Under the pieces are notes generated by a model. It searched no databases and had not been told where the DNA came from. It saw only the letters and a program-made list of their open reading frames with translations. Made by a program: the position numbers and the translations under genes. 37,968 nt of DNA from Streptomyces adustus (GTDB lineage Bacteria; Actinomycetota; Actinomycetes; Streptomycetales; Streptomycetaceae), in assembly GCF_009377175.1 (NCBI RefSeq), contig NZ_VJZD01000074.1, positions 1 through 37,968 on the forward strand, in the 5' to 3' direction. The stretch's first letter is position 1. Every line of letters starts with the position of its first letter. Positions 15,346 to 24,737 of this stretch are shown here, piece by piece.

Positions 15346-15351
15346 GCACGG

Positions 15352-16491
15352 GTGCTAACTGAAGCGGCGAGCAAGGGTGCGGGGCGGGCTGTCCCGCGGG
15401 TGTCCACGGGCTTTGAATACACCTTCCCCGCGATCCGCGGGGTGCAGGCGGGGCGGGAGTTTTACGCGTCGATGTGCCCGCTGCGGCTCATCCCGAAGAT
15501 CTTCCTCTTCGATGAAGATGATCTTTCTGCGGAGCTCAGAGCGCAGCGCGTGCTGAACAAGGGGCGCCTGCCGGCTCTTGCCCGCTACATCCTGGACAAC
15601 CCCGACGACTACGTCTTCAGTGCTCTGACCGCGTCCGTCGACGGAGACATGATCTTCGAGAGCCAGGGCGCGCAGGGGGCCGCGCATCGCACGGGGCAGC
15701 TGCGCATCCCCATGGACGCGCGCTTTTTGATCAATGACGGGCAGCACCGCCGGGCTGCCATCGAGCTCGCCTTGAGGGAGAACCCCGATCTGGGGGACGA
15801 GACCATCGCGGTGGTCTTCTTCCATGACTCCGGGCTCTCCCGCTCCCAGCAGATGTTCGCCGACCTCAACCGGCACGCCGTGCGCCCGGCGCGTTCGATC
15901 GGTGTGCTGTACGACCACCGGGACGTCAACGCTCAGATCGCCCGCACCCTCACCGAGAGTTCGGCCGTCTTCAAGGGTTTCGTGGAGATGGAGAAGAGCA
16001 CGCTCTCTGCGCGCTCGCGCAAGCTGTTCACCCTCAGCGCCCTCTACTACGGCAACCAGTCCCTCTTCCAGGGCCTGGAGCTGAAGCAGGACGAGGCAGC
16101 CCGGCTGGCGCAGTCGTTCTGGGAAGCCATAGATGCCGCACTGCCGGAGTGGGCGATGGTGCGCACCAAGCAGCTCTCCGCCCAGGAGATGCGCCGCGAC
16201 TTCATCCATAGCCACGGTATTGCCCTGCATGCGCTGGGCCGTGTGGGCAACTCCCTGCTGCGCGAGACCGGCAAGCCGGATGCGTGGAAGAAGCGGCTGA
16301 GCCTGCTGAAGGACGTGGACTGGACGCGCACCAACACCGACTGGGAAGGCCGCGCCATCGTCGGCGGCCGCGTTTCCAAAAGCCATCAGAACGTGACATT
16401 GACTGTTAATTACCTGCGTAAGCATCTGGGTCTGGAGCTGAGCCCGGAAGAGCAGCGCGTGGAAGACGCATACCTGCGAGGCGAGGCATGA
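15352..16491 (+). CDS. dndB: DNA sulfur modification protein DndB (DGQHR domain)
   Basis: 379 residues. The diagnostic DGQHR lies at residues 129-133 (FLINDGQHRRAAIELAL), followed by QMFADLNRHAVRPARSIGVLYDH, both typical of DndB. DndB is not needed for sulfur insertion; in Salmonella the homologue DptB represses the modification operon by binding promoter inverted repeats, and loss of DndB changes modification frequency. The GTG start is set by the promoter geometry (leaderless). It overlaps dndC by four bases (ATGA). Binding to the GTACGT sites just upstream would make it autoregulatory; this is inference. Confidence 0.94.
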   Translation: MLTEAASKGAGRAVPRVSTGFEYTFPAIRGVQAGREFYASMCPLRLIPKIFLFDEDDLSAELRAQRVLNKGRLPALARYILDNPDDYVFSALTASVDGDMIFESQGAQGAAHRTGQLRIPMDARFLINDGQHRRAAIELALRENPDLGDETIAVVFFHDSGLSRSQQMFADLNRHAVRPARSIGVLYDHRDVNAQIARTLTESSAVFKGFVEMEKSTLSARSRKLFTLSALYYGNQSLFQGLELKQDEAARLAQSFWEAIDAALPEWAMVRTKQLSAQEMRRDFIHSHGIALHALGRVGNSLLRETGKPDAWKKRLSLLKDVDWTRTNTDWEGRAIVGGRVSKSHQNVTLTVNYLRKHLGLELSPEEQRVEDAYLRGEA

Positions 16492-18068
16492 CCACCATTC
16501 CCCTCAACCTCGGGCTCACCCCCGTGAGGCGCAAGCCCTTCAACGGTCAGTCGTTGGATGAGGTCACCGCAGCCTTGACGGACGAGATCCGCGAGCTGTA
16601 CACGGCCGACCAGGTGCCCTGGGTCATCGGCTACAGCGGCGGCAAGGATTCGACGGCCGTGCTGCAGCTGGTGTGGATGGCGCTGAAGGATCTGCCCGAA
16701 GCGCAGCGCACCAAGCCGGTTCACGTCATCAGCACCGACACCCTGGTGGAAAACCCCGTCGTGGCCGCCTGGGTGACCACTTCGCTGGAGACGATGGACG
16801 AGGCAGCCCGCGCGCAGCAGCTGCCCATCGAGCCGCACCGTCTGACGCCGGAGATAAAGGACACCTTCTGGGTCAATTTGATCGGCCGCGGTTATCCTGC
16901 CCCGCGCCCGAAGTTCCGCTGGTGCACCGAGCGTCTGAAGATCAAGCCGTCGAACTCGTTCATCCGCAGCGTCGTTGCCGCGCACGGCGAGGCGATCATG
17001 GTGCTGGGTATCCGCAAGGCCGAAAGCCAGGTGCGTGCCCGGGCGATGGAGAAGCACGAGAAGCGCCGTGTACGCGAGCGTCTGTCGCCGAACTCGAGCC
17101 TTCCCAACTCCCTCGTCTACAGCCCTGTTGAGGACTGGACCAACGACGACGTGTGGGAGTTCCTGATGCAGATCCCCAACCCCTGGGGCTACAACAATCA
17201 GGACCTGCTCACCATGTACCAGGGCGCTTCCAGCGACGGCGAATGCCCTCTCGTGGTCGACTCCACCACGCCTTCCTGCGGCTCCAGCCGCTTCGGCTGC
17301 TGGACCTGCACTCTCGTCGAAGAGGACAAGTCCATGTCCGCCATGATCCAAAACGATGAGGAAAAGGAGTGGATGCTCCCCCTGCTGGAGCTGCGCAACA
17401 AGCTCGATGCCCCCTTCGGCAAGTACGAGGAGGGTGACCCGGATCTGCCGGCCGGCCGCAAGGCGCCCTTCCCGCGCCCGGACAAGCCCGCCCGTGACTT
17501 CCGGCGGATGAACGGCAAGGTGATGCTGTTCAACGACGACGCCATCCACGGCCCCTACCTGCAGTCCTTCCGCGAAAACTGGCTGAAGGAGCTGCTCGAG
17601 GCGCAGACCTGGATCCGCGCGCACGCCCCGGAGCACGTGAAGAACATCGAGCTGATCACGCTCGATGAACTGCACGAGATCCGCCGGACCTGGGTGTTCG
17701 ACAAGCACGAGGTCGAAGACAGCCTGCCGCGCCTCTACCAGGAAGCCACCGGCGAGCCCTTCCCCGGCGGCCCGCTCGATGAGCAGCTGGTCATGGGCTC
17801 CGACGAGATGGACGTCCTCAAGCAGGTCTGCGACGGCGACGACCTGCACTACAACATGGTCCGCGAGCTCCTCGCCGTCGAGCGCAAGTACCGCACCATG
17901 GCCCGCCGTTCGGGCCTCTTCCAGGCGCTCGAGCAGGCGGTGCAAAAGGGCTACTACGACAACCACGAAGACGCCGTGGAATTTGCCACCCGCAAGAAAA
18001 AGCTGCACGACGACATCGCTGAAAACCTGACCTTCGACGACGAAAACGAACTCGATGCTCCTGCGTAA
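16488..18068 (+). CDS. dndC: DNA sulfur modification protein DndC (PAPS-reductase-like ATP pyrophosphatase)
   Basis: 526 residues, ATG overlapping the dndB stop. The PP-loop SGGKDST is at residues 50-56 within VIGYSGGKDSTAVLQL, showing the PAPS-reductase/ATP-pyrophosphatase fold that activates the DNA phosphate by adenylation. Cysteines at 146 (KFRWCTERLK), 253, 264, 271 and 274 (CGSSRFGCWTCT) include those that hold the 4Fe-4S cluster in the family. DndC receives sulfur from DndA and acts with DndD and DndE on nicked or duplex DNA. The length is as expected and no defects are seen. Confidence 0.95.
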   Translation: MTTIPLNLGLTPVRRKPFNGQSLDEVTAALTDEIRELYTADQVPWVIGYSGGKDSTAVLQLVWMALKDLPEAQRTKPVHVISTDTLVENPVVAAWVTTSLETMDEAARAQQLPIEPHRLTPEIKDTFWVNLIGRGYPAPRPKFRWCTERLKIKPSNSFIRSVVAAHGEAIMVLGIRKAESQVRARAMEKHEKRRVRERLSPNSSLPNSLVYSPVEDWTNDDVWEFLMQIPNPWGYNNQDLLTMYQGASSDGECPLVVDSTTPSCGSSRFGCWTCTLVEEDKSMSAMIQNDEEKEWMLPLLELRNKLDAPFGKYEEGDPDLPAGRKAPFPRPDKPARDFRRMNGKVMLFNDDAIHGPYLQSFRENWLKELLEAQTWIRAHAPEHVKNIELITLDELHEIRRTWVFDKHEVEDSLPRLYQEATGEPFPGGPLDEQLVMGSDEMDVLKQVCDGDDLHYNMVRELLAVERKYRTMARRSGLFQALEQAVQKGYYDNHEDAVEFATRKKKLHDDIAENLTFDDENELDAPA

Positions 18069-20082
18069 GATCACCCTCGAAGAATTCGGGGCCTACAGCG
18101 GAAAGCAGTCGCTCGACCTCACCCCCAAGAAGAACAAGCCGATCATCTTGATCGGCGGGCTCAACGGGTGCGGCAAGACGACGCTGCTCGATGCTATCCA
18201 ACTGGCGCTCTACGGCAACCGTGCCCGCTGCAGCGGCCGCGGCACCAAGGCGTACGAGACGTACCTGCGCGAAAGCATCAACCGCAAGGCCGATCCCAGC
18301 CGCGGCTCGGCTATCACCCTTGAGTTCACCGTCATGAGCGGTGGCAGCGAGCACTATTACCGGATCGTGCGCAGCTGGCACCTCGGCGGCAAGACCCTGA
18401 AAGAGTTCCTCAACGTCTACGTCGACGAGAACTACGGCGAACGCGTAGCAGCCCAGCGCGAAGCCGAGCCGGAGAGCAAGTACAACCGGCTGCTCAGCGA
18501 AGGCTGGGCCGACCACGTCGAGTCCCTGCTGCCGCTGGAGATCGCCTCTCTCGCCTTCTTCGACGGCGAGAAGATCGAATCGCTGGCCAACCCCGAACGA
18601 GCCGCGTCCGTCATCGAGTCGGCCGTGCACTCCCTGCTGGGCGTGAGCACCGTCCAGCAGCTGCGCAACGACCTTCTGGCCCTGCAGCGGCGCCAGAAAC
18701 TCTCCGACGAAGAACAGCACCTCCTGGACAACATCCGCGCCCAAGAAGGCGAACGCGATGCGGTGGCGGCCCAGTTCGACGTCGCCTACCAGGAACTGGC
18801 CCAGTCCCAGAGCGAAGTCGACAAGGCCAAGCGCAAACTGGACAGCCTGGAGAAGGCGTTCGCCGACGAGGGCGGCGAGCTGTTCAACCGGCGTGTGGAG
18901 CTGGAGAACGACAAGAAGCAGACCGCCTTGCACCTGGCCCAGGTGCGCACCGAGCTCACACACCTCGCGGCAGGCTCCCTTCCGCTGTTGATGGTCAAAC
19001 CGCTCCTGGACGACGTGCGCCGCCAAGCCGAGAGCGAGAAGGAAGCCCGCCAGTCCGCCCAGGTGCTGGAAGTCCTGCACGAGCGCGACCGCTGGCTGCT
19101 GGACCTGCTGCCCGATGCCGTACGCGCGGAAATCCTCACACGGCTGGACGGTGATCGCGCCGAGCGCGCCGCGAGGACGCAACTGCCCGTGGATCTGAGC
19201 CTGCCGCACGACACACTCGCCCAGCTCACTGTTCTCGATGAACTGCTCAAGCGGGACACCGAGCGCAGCGCGCAGCTGCTCGAGCGCGTTGCGGAGCTGG
19301 CTGAGCAACTGGACCAGGTGGACCGGCAGCTCGCCGGCGTTCCCGCCCAGGACAAGGTGCAAGCCCTTCAGGTGGCGCGCGGCGAGCAGATCGTGGAGGT
19401 CGCCCATCGCGAGGCTGCCCGCGAGCGCGCCGAGGCCAAGTTGGAGGAGCTCAAGCGGCGCCGCGTGCACGTCATCACGCTGCTGGAGCGTGCGCACAAG
19501 GAGTTCGTGCGTACCAAGGTCAAGGCGGAGGAGGTCGAGCGGATCATCAAGTACTCCGAGAAAGCCCGCACCACCCTCGAGCGCTTCGGTTCCGCCCTCC
19601 TACAGCGGCACATCAGCCGGCTCGAAGTGGCCGTCCTGAAGAGCTTCAAGGTCCTCCTGCGCAAGCAAGCTCTCGTGCACGACCTGCGCATCGACACCGA
19701 AAAGTTCACCCTCACCCTGGCGGATGCCGACGGCGAACCCATCGATCCCTCCCGCCTGAGCGCGGGAGAGCGCCAGCTCCTGGCGGTCTCGCTGCTGTGG
19801 GGTTTGATGAAGGTGGCCGGCAACCGGCTCCCCAGCGTCATCGATACTCCGCTGGGCCGCCTCGACAGCCGCCACCGCGAGCACCTCGTCGACCGTTACT
19901 TCCCTCATGCCAGCAACCAGGTCCTGCTCCTGTCCACCGACGAGGAAATCGACGAGAACCTGATGGGCCGGCTGGAAGATTCCATCGCTCACACCTACAC
20001 CCTGGTGCACGACGACACCGAGTTCACCACCAGCGTCGTCGAGGGCTACTGGTGGAACGAGGGAGCCCAGCATGTCGGTTGA
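18055..20082 (+). CDS. dndD: DNA sulfur modification protein DndD (SMC/Rad50-like ATPase)
   Basis: 675 residues, ATG 14 bases inside the end of dndC. The N-terminal half-ATPase has Walker A GLNGCGKTT (35-43); the central part (about 200-500) is coiled coil rich in Glu, Lys, Arg and Leu; the C-terminal half has the signature LSAGERQLLAVSLLWGL and Walker B VIDTPLGRLDSRHRE. SMC-like DndD hydrolyses ATP and is thought to remodel DNA during sulfur insertion. A family-typical FFDGEKIESLAN segment follows Walker A. The coiled coil lacks a CxxC zinc hook. The operon overlap on both sides implies coupled translation with dndC and dndE. Confidence 0.94.
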   Translation: MLLRKITLEEFGAYSGKQSLDLTPKKNKPIILIGGLNGCGKTTLLDAIQLALYGNRARCSGRGTKAYETYLRESINRKADPSRGSAITLEFTVMSGGSEHYYRIVRSWHLGGKTLKEFLNVYVDENYGERVAAQREAEPESKYNRLLSEGWADHVESLLPLEIASLAFFDGEKIESLANPERAASVIESAVHSLLGVSTVQQLRNDLLALQRRQKLSDEEQHLLDNIRAQEGERDAVAAQFDVAYQELAQSQSEVDKAKRKLDSLEKAFADEGGELFNRRVELENDKKQTALHLAQVRTELTHLAAGSLPLLMVKPLLDDVRRQAESEKEARQSAQVLEVLHERDRWLLDLLPDAVRAEILTRLDGDRAERAARTQLPVDLSLPHDTLAQLTVLDELLKRDTERSAQLLERVAELAEQLDQVDRQLAGVPAQDKVQALQVARGEQIVEVAHREAARERAEAKLEELKRRRVHVITLLERAHKEFVRTKVKAEEVERIIKYSEKARTTLERFGSALLQRHISRLEVAVLKSFKVLLRKQALVHDLRIDTEKFTLTLADADGEPIDPSRLSAGERQLLAVSLLWGLMKVAGNRLPSVIDTPLGRLDSRHREHLVDRYFPHASNQVLLLSTDEEIDENLMGRLEDSIAHTYTLVHDDTEFTTSVVEGYWWNEGAQHVG

Positions 20083-20452
20083 TATCGTCCGTCTGTCCCA
20101 GCCAGCCAGGGACCGGCTGGTCTACCTCAAGCGCACCACCGGCATCACCCAGTGGAACGTGCTGTGCCGCTGGGCGCTCCTGTTGTCGCTGAAGGATGCC
20201 TCCACCCCGCTGGTCAAGGACATCGTCACCGACTCCAACGTCGAGATGAGCTGGAAGACCTTCGCCGGCGCCCATGGCGACCTTTACCTGGCCCTGCTCA
20301 AGCAGCGCTGCGTCGCTATCGGCGAGGAGCCTACCGACGACAACGTCCAGCGGATCCTGACCGTCCACCTGCACCGCGGCATCGGCTACCTCGGCGCCGA
20401 CAAGCAGATGGCCACGATCGAAGGCATGGTCGGCGCCGTCGTGCGTGTCTGA
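20072..20452 (+). CDS. dndE: DNA sulfur modification protein DndE
   Basis: 126 residues, ATG 11 bases inside dndD. DIVRLSQPARDRLVYLKRTTGI, ITQWNVLCRWALLLSL, MSWKTFAGAHGDLYLALLKQRC and the C-terminal LHRGIGYLGAD match the small helical DndE family. DndE is required for phosphorothioation and has been reported to form tetramers binding nicked DNA; some work also assigns nicking activity. It is the last gene of the dndBCDE operon and is followed by a hairpin terminator. Confidence 0.93.
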   Translation: MSVDIVRLSQPARDRLVYLKRTTGITQWNVLCRWALLLSLKDASTPLVKDIVTDSNVEMSWKTFAGAHGDLYLALLKQRCVAIGEEPTDDNVQRILTVHLHRGIGYLGADKQMATIEGMVGAVVRV

Positions 20453-20468
20453 CATCCTGCTTGTGCCT

Positions 20469-20498
20469 GATTCCCTCAAGGTGATCCTTGGGGGAATC
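20469..20498. terminator. Hairpin after dndE
   Basis: GATTCCCTCAAGG (20469-20481) pairs with CCTTGGGGGAATC (20486-20498) through 13 positions with one G-T wobble and a 4-base loop. It lies 17 bases behind the dndE stop and ends the dndBCDE operon. Between it and the IS (20499-20782) I find no supported gene. Confidence 0.75.
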
Positions 20499-20782
20499 GG
20501 AGCACTCGCGCTTCGTCTCTGTGTACGACGCTTCCACGGACAGCCCCCGTAAGGGCGGTCCCTGTCCGCAACGCCGGTAGGTGTCAGGCTTCTGGCTCAT
20601 CTCGACACCCGTACGGGGCGCGGCTTGGGCGTCCGTGCCGGCGGACACCTCGCCGACCGCAACCGTCTTCGTACGATCGTTGCCCCAGACCAACGATCAG
20701 AGTCGACGACTTCGTACCTGCTGTTCCGTCTCCTGCGCCGAGACCAGGCCACCTCATGAGCGCCTTCCCCTCAGGGCTGCTA

Positions 20783-21849
20783 GGGCCTGTGTGACGTTGT
20801 GATCAGCCAGTTGCCTTCAGCAGGTCGTTGATCCAGATCATTGAGGCACGGAGGTGGAGGCCGGCGAGGTAGCTCTCGGGCGACTTGTTGTATCGGGTGG
20901 CGATGCCTCGCCAGGCCTTCAGTTTGTTGATCAGGCGCTCGACGGTGTTGCGTTCCTTGTAGAGATCGACGTCGTGGCTGACGGGCCGGCCGCCTCTGGC
21001 GCCCTTCTTCTTCCGGTTGGCGGCCTGGTCCCTCTTCTCGGGAATGACCGCTTTGATGTTGCGTCTGCGCAGGTAGGCGCGGTTTTTGCGGGGACGAATA
21101 GGCCTTGTCCCCAGCGACCGCACCGGGCCTGGTGAGGGGACGGCCGACGGGCAGCCGGACCCGCACCCTTTGCAGGACGGGGATGAACTGCAGACTGTCG
21201 GCCGCCTGCCCCGCGGTCAGGACGAACACGAGCGGGCGGCATCTGCGGTCCGAGGCGAGATGGATTTTGCTGGTCAGGCCGCCCCGGGACCTGCCGAGCG
21301 GGGCCTGCTTCAGGCGGAGCCGGCGCCGGCGCGCCGCCGTTCGGCCTGTCCGTTCTGTTCCTGCGAACCGCCCCCTTTTGCCGGGCCTGCTCCTGCTCCC
21401 GCGCGGCTTCCTCCAGCACCTCCATGAGGTCATCGCTCACCCGCATCCCCGCAGCGTCGTGGTGGGCCCGCACGGTCGTGGAATCCACGCTGACCAGCGA
21501 CAGATCCGTCCGGTCCACGCGGGCTGCCGCAGCGATCAGGCCTTCCAGCAGAGCGGAGAAGACACCGGCGTTGCGCCAGACCCGAAAACGCCCGTAGACG
21601 GTGGCCCAGGGCCCGAACTCGGCCGGCATCTCGCGCCACTGGCCACTGGACCGGAACCGCCAGATCACTCCCTCGAACTGCTCTCGCAGCCGCTCCGGCT
21701 AGGGGCCGTACTCACCGATCGGCAGGTACGGCTCGATGAACTTCCACTGATCGTCGGTGAGTTGCCTGCGAGTCACAGCCAATGTCCTACCGGGTCCCAC
21801 CGTCCCAAGAGGGAAGACCCACCAACTGATCACAACATCACACAGGCCC
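20783..21849 (-). mobile_element. IS5-family insertion sequence (IS427-group-like), complete ends, defective transposase
   Basis: The 1067-base element begins GGGCCTGTGTGACGTTGTGA (20783 on) and ends with the inverse at 21849, the inverted repeats differing at one base over about 23. Flanking TA dinucleotides (20781-20782 and 21850-21851) look like the target duplication. A single DDE transposase region on the minus strand fills it. It sits in the gap between dndE and the second PT-like locus, so it separates two transcription units without breaking a recognised gene. Confidence 0.88.
20803..21776 (-). pseudogene. IS5-family transposase, broken by one stop and two frameshifts
   Basis: The protein can be assembled from three frames. 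The N-terminus starts at GTG 21776 (TRRQLTDDQWKFIEPYLPIG) and meets an in-frame TAG at 21699-21701 in a position normally Tyr or Cys, then continues PERLREQFEGVIWRFR. A first shift near 21400 leads to LGRSRGGLTSKIHLASD. A second near 21090, where an extra C lies in a C run, leads to RKNRAYLRRRNIKAVIPEKR. The DDE residues are discernible: D in VSVDSTTVRAH, D in AVAGDKAYSS, E in RNTVERLINKLK. Some IS5 relatives use programmed frameshifting, but the added stop codon makes this copy inactive. Confidence 0.85.
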
Positions 21850-22393
21850 TAGTCGACGTCACCCTCGCCTGGCATTTCCTCTCAAGCCGAGCCGACGAAA
21901 CCGCCTGCCGTCTGGAAATTGGGCGGCGTTGTGTCCCTTTTCTCCAGGCATCGTCACGCCCGCGCGGTCGTCCGTGCAGGCATCAGCGCCCCTTTTCGGA
22001 TCACACCCGTCCGCCTTGCTGCTCTCCCTCGACACTCTGCAGGACTTCTGCGACAGCTGCGGGCTCGCCATGGCGTGCGGGCGCACCATGCGCGGGCGGA
22101 GCGCAGCCTCTCAGCAGGGCTGAAGGTTCCGCGGGGATGCACGGAGTGAGCGGACTCAGAGGCAAAAAGTGAGACATCCTATGGGCTGTCAGGATCAGTG
22201 CCACGTCGCAGGCATGGCGCGGAGACGGAGGGTGGCAGCTTGAACGAGGGGTAGTTATCGCAAAAGATCCATGGCCGGTACATAATCTCTTCACGACTCA
22301 GGTGATCATAGCCATGAGTGAGAGTATTTCGGTCGATTCTGCTGCGGTATGTCTGACTATGCGTACTGGGCACAGAGGGGGAGTAGAGCGTCT
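21850..22393. promoter_or_regulatory. Gap upstream of the second locus; candidate promoter
   Basis: This holds no supported gene in about 540 bases. The AT-richest part is 22250-22330. TACATAAT at 22279-22286 resembles a -10 box for the following plus-strand operon, although a matching -35 is not clear. No GTACGT half-site like those near dndB was seen, so this operon is probably controlled differently. Confidence 0.35.
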
Positions 22394-24577
22394 ATGTATG
22401 GGATGGGCTCGCAGCCGAGGTTCCTGGACCATGTGCGGGGAACGTGGGGCAGCTTCGCAACTCCCGCCGGCCGCGTCGACTACATCATGACCAAGGCGCG
22501 CCTGGGTGAGGACGCCAACGACCCGGAGCGCCGCCTCACCAAGAGCCTCGCCCCCGTACGCGAAGTGATGGAAGCTGGAGACCTTGACTTCAACCAGCTC
22601 CTCCAGCGCGACCTGGACGACCACCGTGTCGCCGTCCAGTTGATTCCTTACCTCATGACGGAGCAAGCGAATGGGCCGGCGTTCTTCCCGCCGATCGTCG
22701 CGGTCCTGCTGCCCTTCAGGAGCAAGAGGCCATCGCGGTTCGCGCCCCTTGAGGCGGATTCAAAGCTCGTCATGGATGACGATGCGCAGTGGTTGCAGCA
22801 GCGCGCGGGGGACGCTTTCCAGGTCCAGCGGCTAGCGGCGCCGGACGGCCGACCGCATCCAGGCAGCATCGGAAAGCTGTGGTGGAACAGTGCCGAGGCT
22901 CAACTGGTCGTACTCGACGGCCAGCACCGGGCGATGGCGCTGCTCGCGGTGGAGCGCACCATGACCAAAAGCTGGCAGGGTTCCAGCGGCGCGAAGTACC
23001 GCTCCTTTTATGAGCACCAAGTACAGCTCTTGCTCGATGAGCGAGGCGGCGACCTCGACCTCAGCAAGGTCGAGGTGCCCGTGACCGTGTGCTGGTTCCC
23101 CGAGCAAACAGGCGAGGACGCCAAGCCGCATGAGGCGGCCCGCAAGCTCTTCGTTGACGTCAACAAGGAGGCGCGGCCCCCGTCGGAGTCGCGCATCATC
23201 CTGCTGTCGGATGCCGAGCTGAAAAACATCCTCACCCGGCGCCTGCTGAGTGAGCTGCGGGGCAACAATCGCGGCGACCTCATGCCGCTGTACGCGGTGG
23301 AGTACGACAACCCGCAGGTCAACGCGAACCGGCCTGCGCGCTGGTCGGTCCTGACGAGCATCACCGTCCTCAAAGCCATCGTCGAACGCCTGCTCTTCGG
23401 GTCGTCCCGGCAGCTGCAGGACGTTACCTTCAAGCAAGGGCCGGGTCGGCACAATGTACGCGAGCAGGACAAGTTCCTCCGCGGTCAGCTCGACATCGCG
23501 ACCCTTTTCGACGACGAGATCGACGACGGCGGCTTCCCCTACCGGCGGGACGAACTCGGCAACGTCAACTTCCCGCTGGGGCGCATCGACACCATTGCCG
23601 AACGCTTCGCAGCGACGTGGGGCCGGGCCATCTTGACGCTGCTGTCGCATACGGCTCCCTACGCCTCGCACTCCAGAGGGCTTACCGCACTGAAGGATTC
23701 CTGGCATCGGGACGACAGCAGTCTGGCCCTCGCGTACGACGCGTTGTTCAGCGGTGTCGGCGTCTTTTGGACTCTGCGGGCCAGCCACGACGACTTCCTT
23801 GAGAAGAAGGCTGAGGGTCTCAAGCCCAGTAAATCGGACGTCGTCGTGGCGTGGGAGTCGCTGGATAAGCGTGAACAGGACTTCGAACGGCTGCGAGCCA
23901 AGGAGTACCTCGACTCCACGACCCAAAACCATGTGAAGCGATCGAACGCGGCGTTCGCTGTCTTTAACACACAAGCATGCCAGATCGGGCAGATGCTTGC
24001 TCTTGGCACACTGTGGGAGCTGCGCAAGCTGCAGGGTTCGGTGGACATCGACGAGCTCCCGGCCTTCGCTGCCGCCCTCGTCGACGGCTGGAACGCGTAC
24101 TTCGCTCAGGAGCACGGCAAAGGCCGCGACCGAAAGCTCGCCTTCAACAACAGCAGAAGCGACATCACCAACCCGCTTAACCAGATCAGCAACATGGACA
24201 CGCCGCAAGCGGTCTACTTCCGCTACTTCTGGCTCCAGGCTCTGGCCACCCCGGCCGCCTGGGAGCACGTGAGCCGGTGGTTTGCAGACCCGCACGACTT
24301 CACGGAAACCCTGCATGCAGCACGCCAGTTCTATCTCGAGTTGTTGATCAAGCAGAATGTGAGCGCCCTGAAAGCCAGCCGTCCGGGCAGCCCCCAGAAC
24401 AAGCTTGAGCGACTTGCCACGGAAATGGCCCACAAGACGTTGATGAGGGCACTTCGGGACTGGTTCTACCTGGACCAGGACCAGTACGACCAGTGGGCGG
24501 CGTCCGTGACGGTGCCAGCGCAGCGTTCACAGGACAGCGAACTGGCACCGGGAACGCTCACGGCTGCTGAGGAGTAG
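22394..24577 (+). CDS. Large DGQHR-domain (DndB-like) protein, first gene of the second locus
   Basis: About 727 residues. The start is taken at ATG 22394 because GGGGGAG lies ten bases upstream; an ATG at 22349 in frame lacks such a site. AQLVVLDGQHRAMALLAVER (DGQHR at about 175-179) and KLFVDVNKEARPPSESRIILLSD are the DndB/DGQHR hallmarks. The protein is nearly twice the size of DndB, with a C-terminal 350 residues that I do not recognise (helical, LALAYDALFSGVGVFWTLRAS). DGQHR proteins occur in PT and other modification or defence loci. A terminator-like hairpin separates it from the next gene by 160 bases, so the two may be partly uncoupled. Confidence 0.85.
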   Translation: MYGMGSQPRFLDHVRGTWGSFATPAGRVDYIMTKARLGEDANDPERRLTKSLAPVREVMEAGDLDFNQLLQRDLDDHRVAVQLIPYLMTEQANGPAFFPPIVAVLLPFRSKRPSRFAPLEADSKLVMDDDAQWLQQRAGDAFQVQRLAAPDGRPHPGSIGKLWWNSAEAQLVVLDGQHRAMALLAVERTMTKSWQGSSGAKYRSFYEHQVQLLLDERGGDLDLSKVEVPVTVCWFPEQTGEDAKPHEAARKLFVDVNKEARPPSESRIILLSDAELKNILTRRLLSELRGNNRGDLMPLYAVEYDNPQVNANRPARWSVLTSITVLKAIVERLLFGSSRQLQDVTFKQGPGRHNVREQDKFLRGQLDIATLFDDEIDDGGFPYRRDELGNVNFPLGRIDTIAERFAATWGRAILTLLSHTAPYASHSRGLTALKDSWHRDDSSLALAYDALFSGVGVFWTLRASHDDFLEKKAEGLKPSKSDVVVAWESLDKREQDFERLRAKEYLDSTTQNHVKRSNAAFAVFNTQACQIGQMLALGTLWELRKLQGSVDIDELPAFAAALVDGWNAYFAQEHGKGRDRKLAFNNSRSDITNPLNQISNMDTPQAVYFRYFWLQALATPAAWEHVSRWFADPHDFTETLHAARQFYLELLIKQNVSALKASRPGSPQNKLERLATEMAHKTLMRALRDWFYLDQDQYDQWAASVTVPAQRSQDSELAPGTLTAAEE

Positions 24578-24599
24578 GCGACGCCGAGCATGCAGCCAC

Positions 24600-24633
24600 C
24601 GTTCATCTTCCGCCGGAGGGCGGAAGATGAACG
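24600..24633. terminator. 15-bp perfect hairpin after the DGQHR gene
   Basis: CGTTCATCTTCCGCC (24600-24614) pairs exactly with GGCGGAAGATGAACG (24619-24633) around GGAG. Located 22 bases behind the stop codon; it would end or attenuate transcription before the next gene. Confidence 0.75.
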
Positions 24634-24737
24634 TCAGATACGCCGTGGGGTGCATCGCCAGTGGTGCGCCAGGGGAGTTGACCGGGTCGCAGCCAGCGGC
24701 CGCGGTCGGGTAAGAAGAACTAAGCGAGTGGGGCGCA

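Noticed and set aside
16410..19497. Two minus-strand open frames of over 550 codons opposite dndC and dndD
   Set aside because: Antisense shadows of genes with clear motifs (PP-loop, Walker A, signature motif); compositionally Val/Leu/Gly-rich with no family resemblance.
22832..24433. Minus-strand open frame of 533 codons opposite the DGQHR gene
   Set aside because: The plus strand carries the DGQHR motif and a Shine-Dalgarno; the antisense frame shows neither domain nor start signal.
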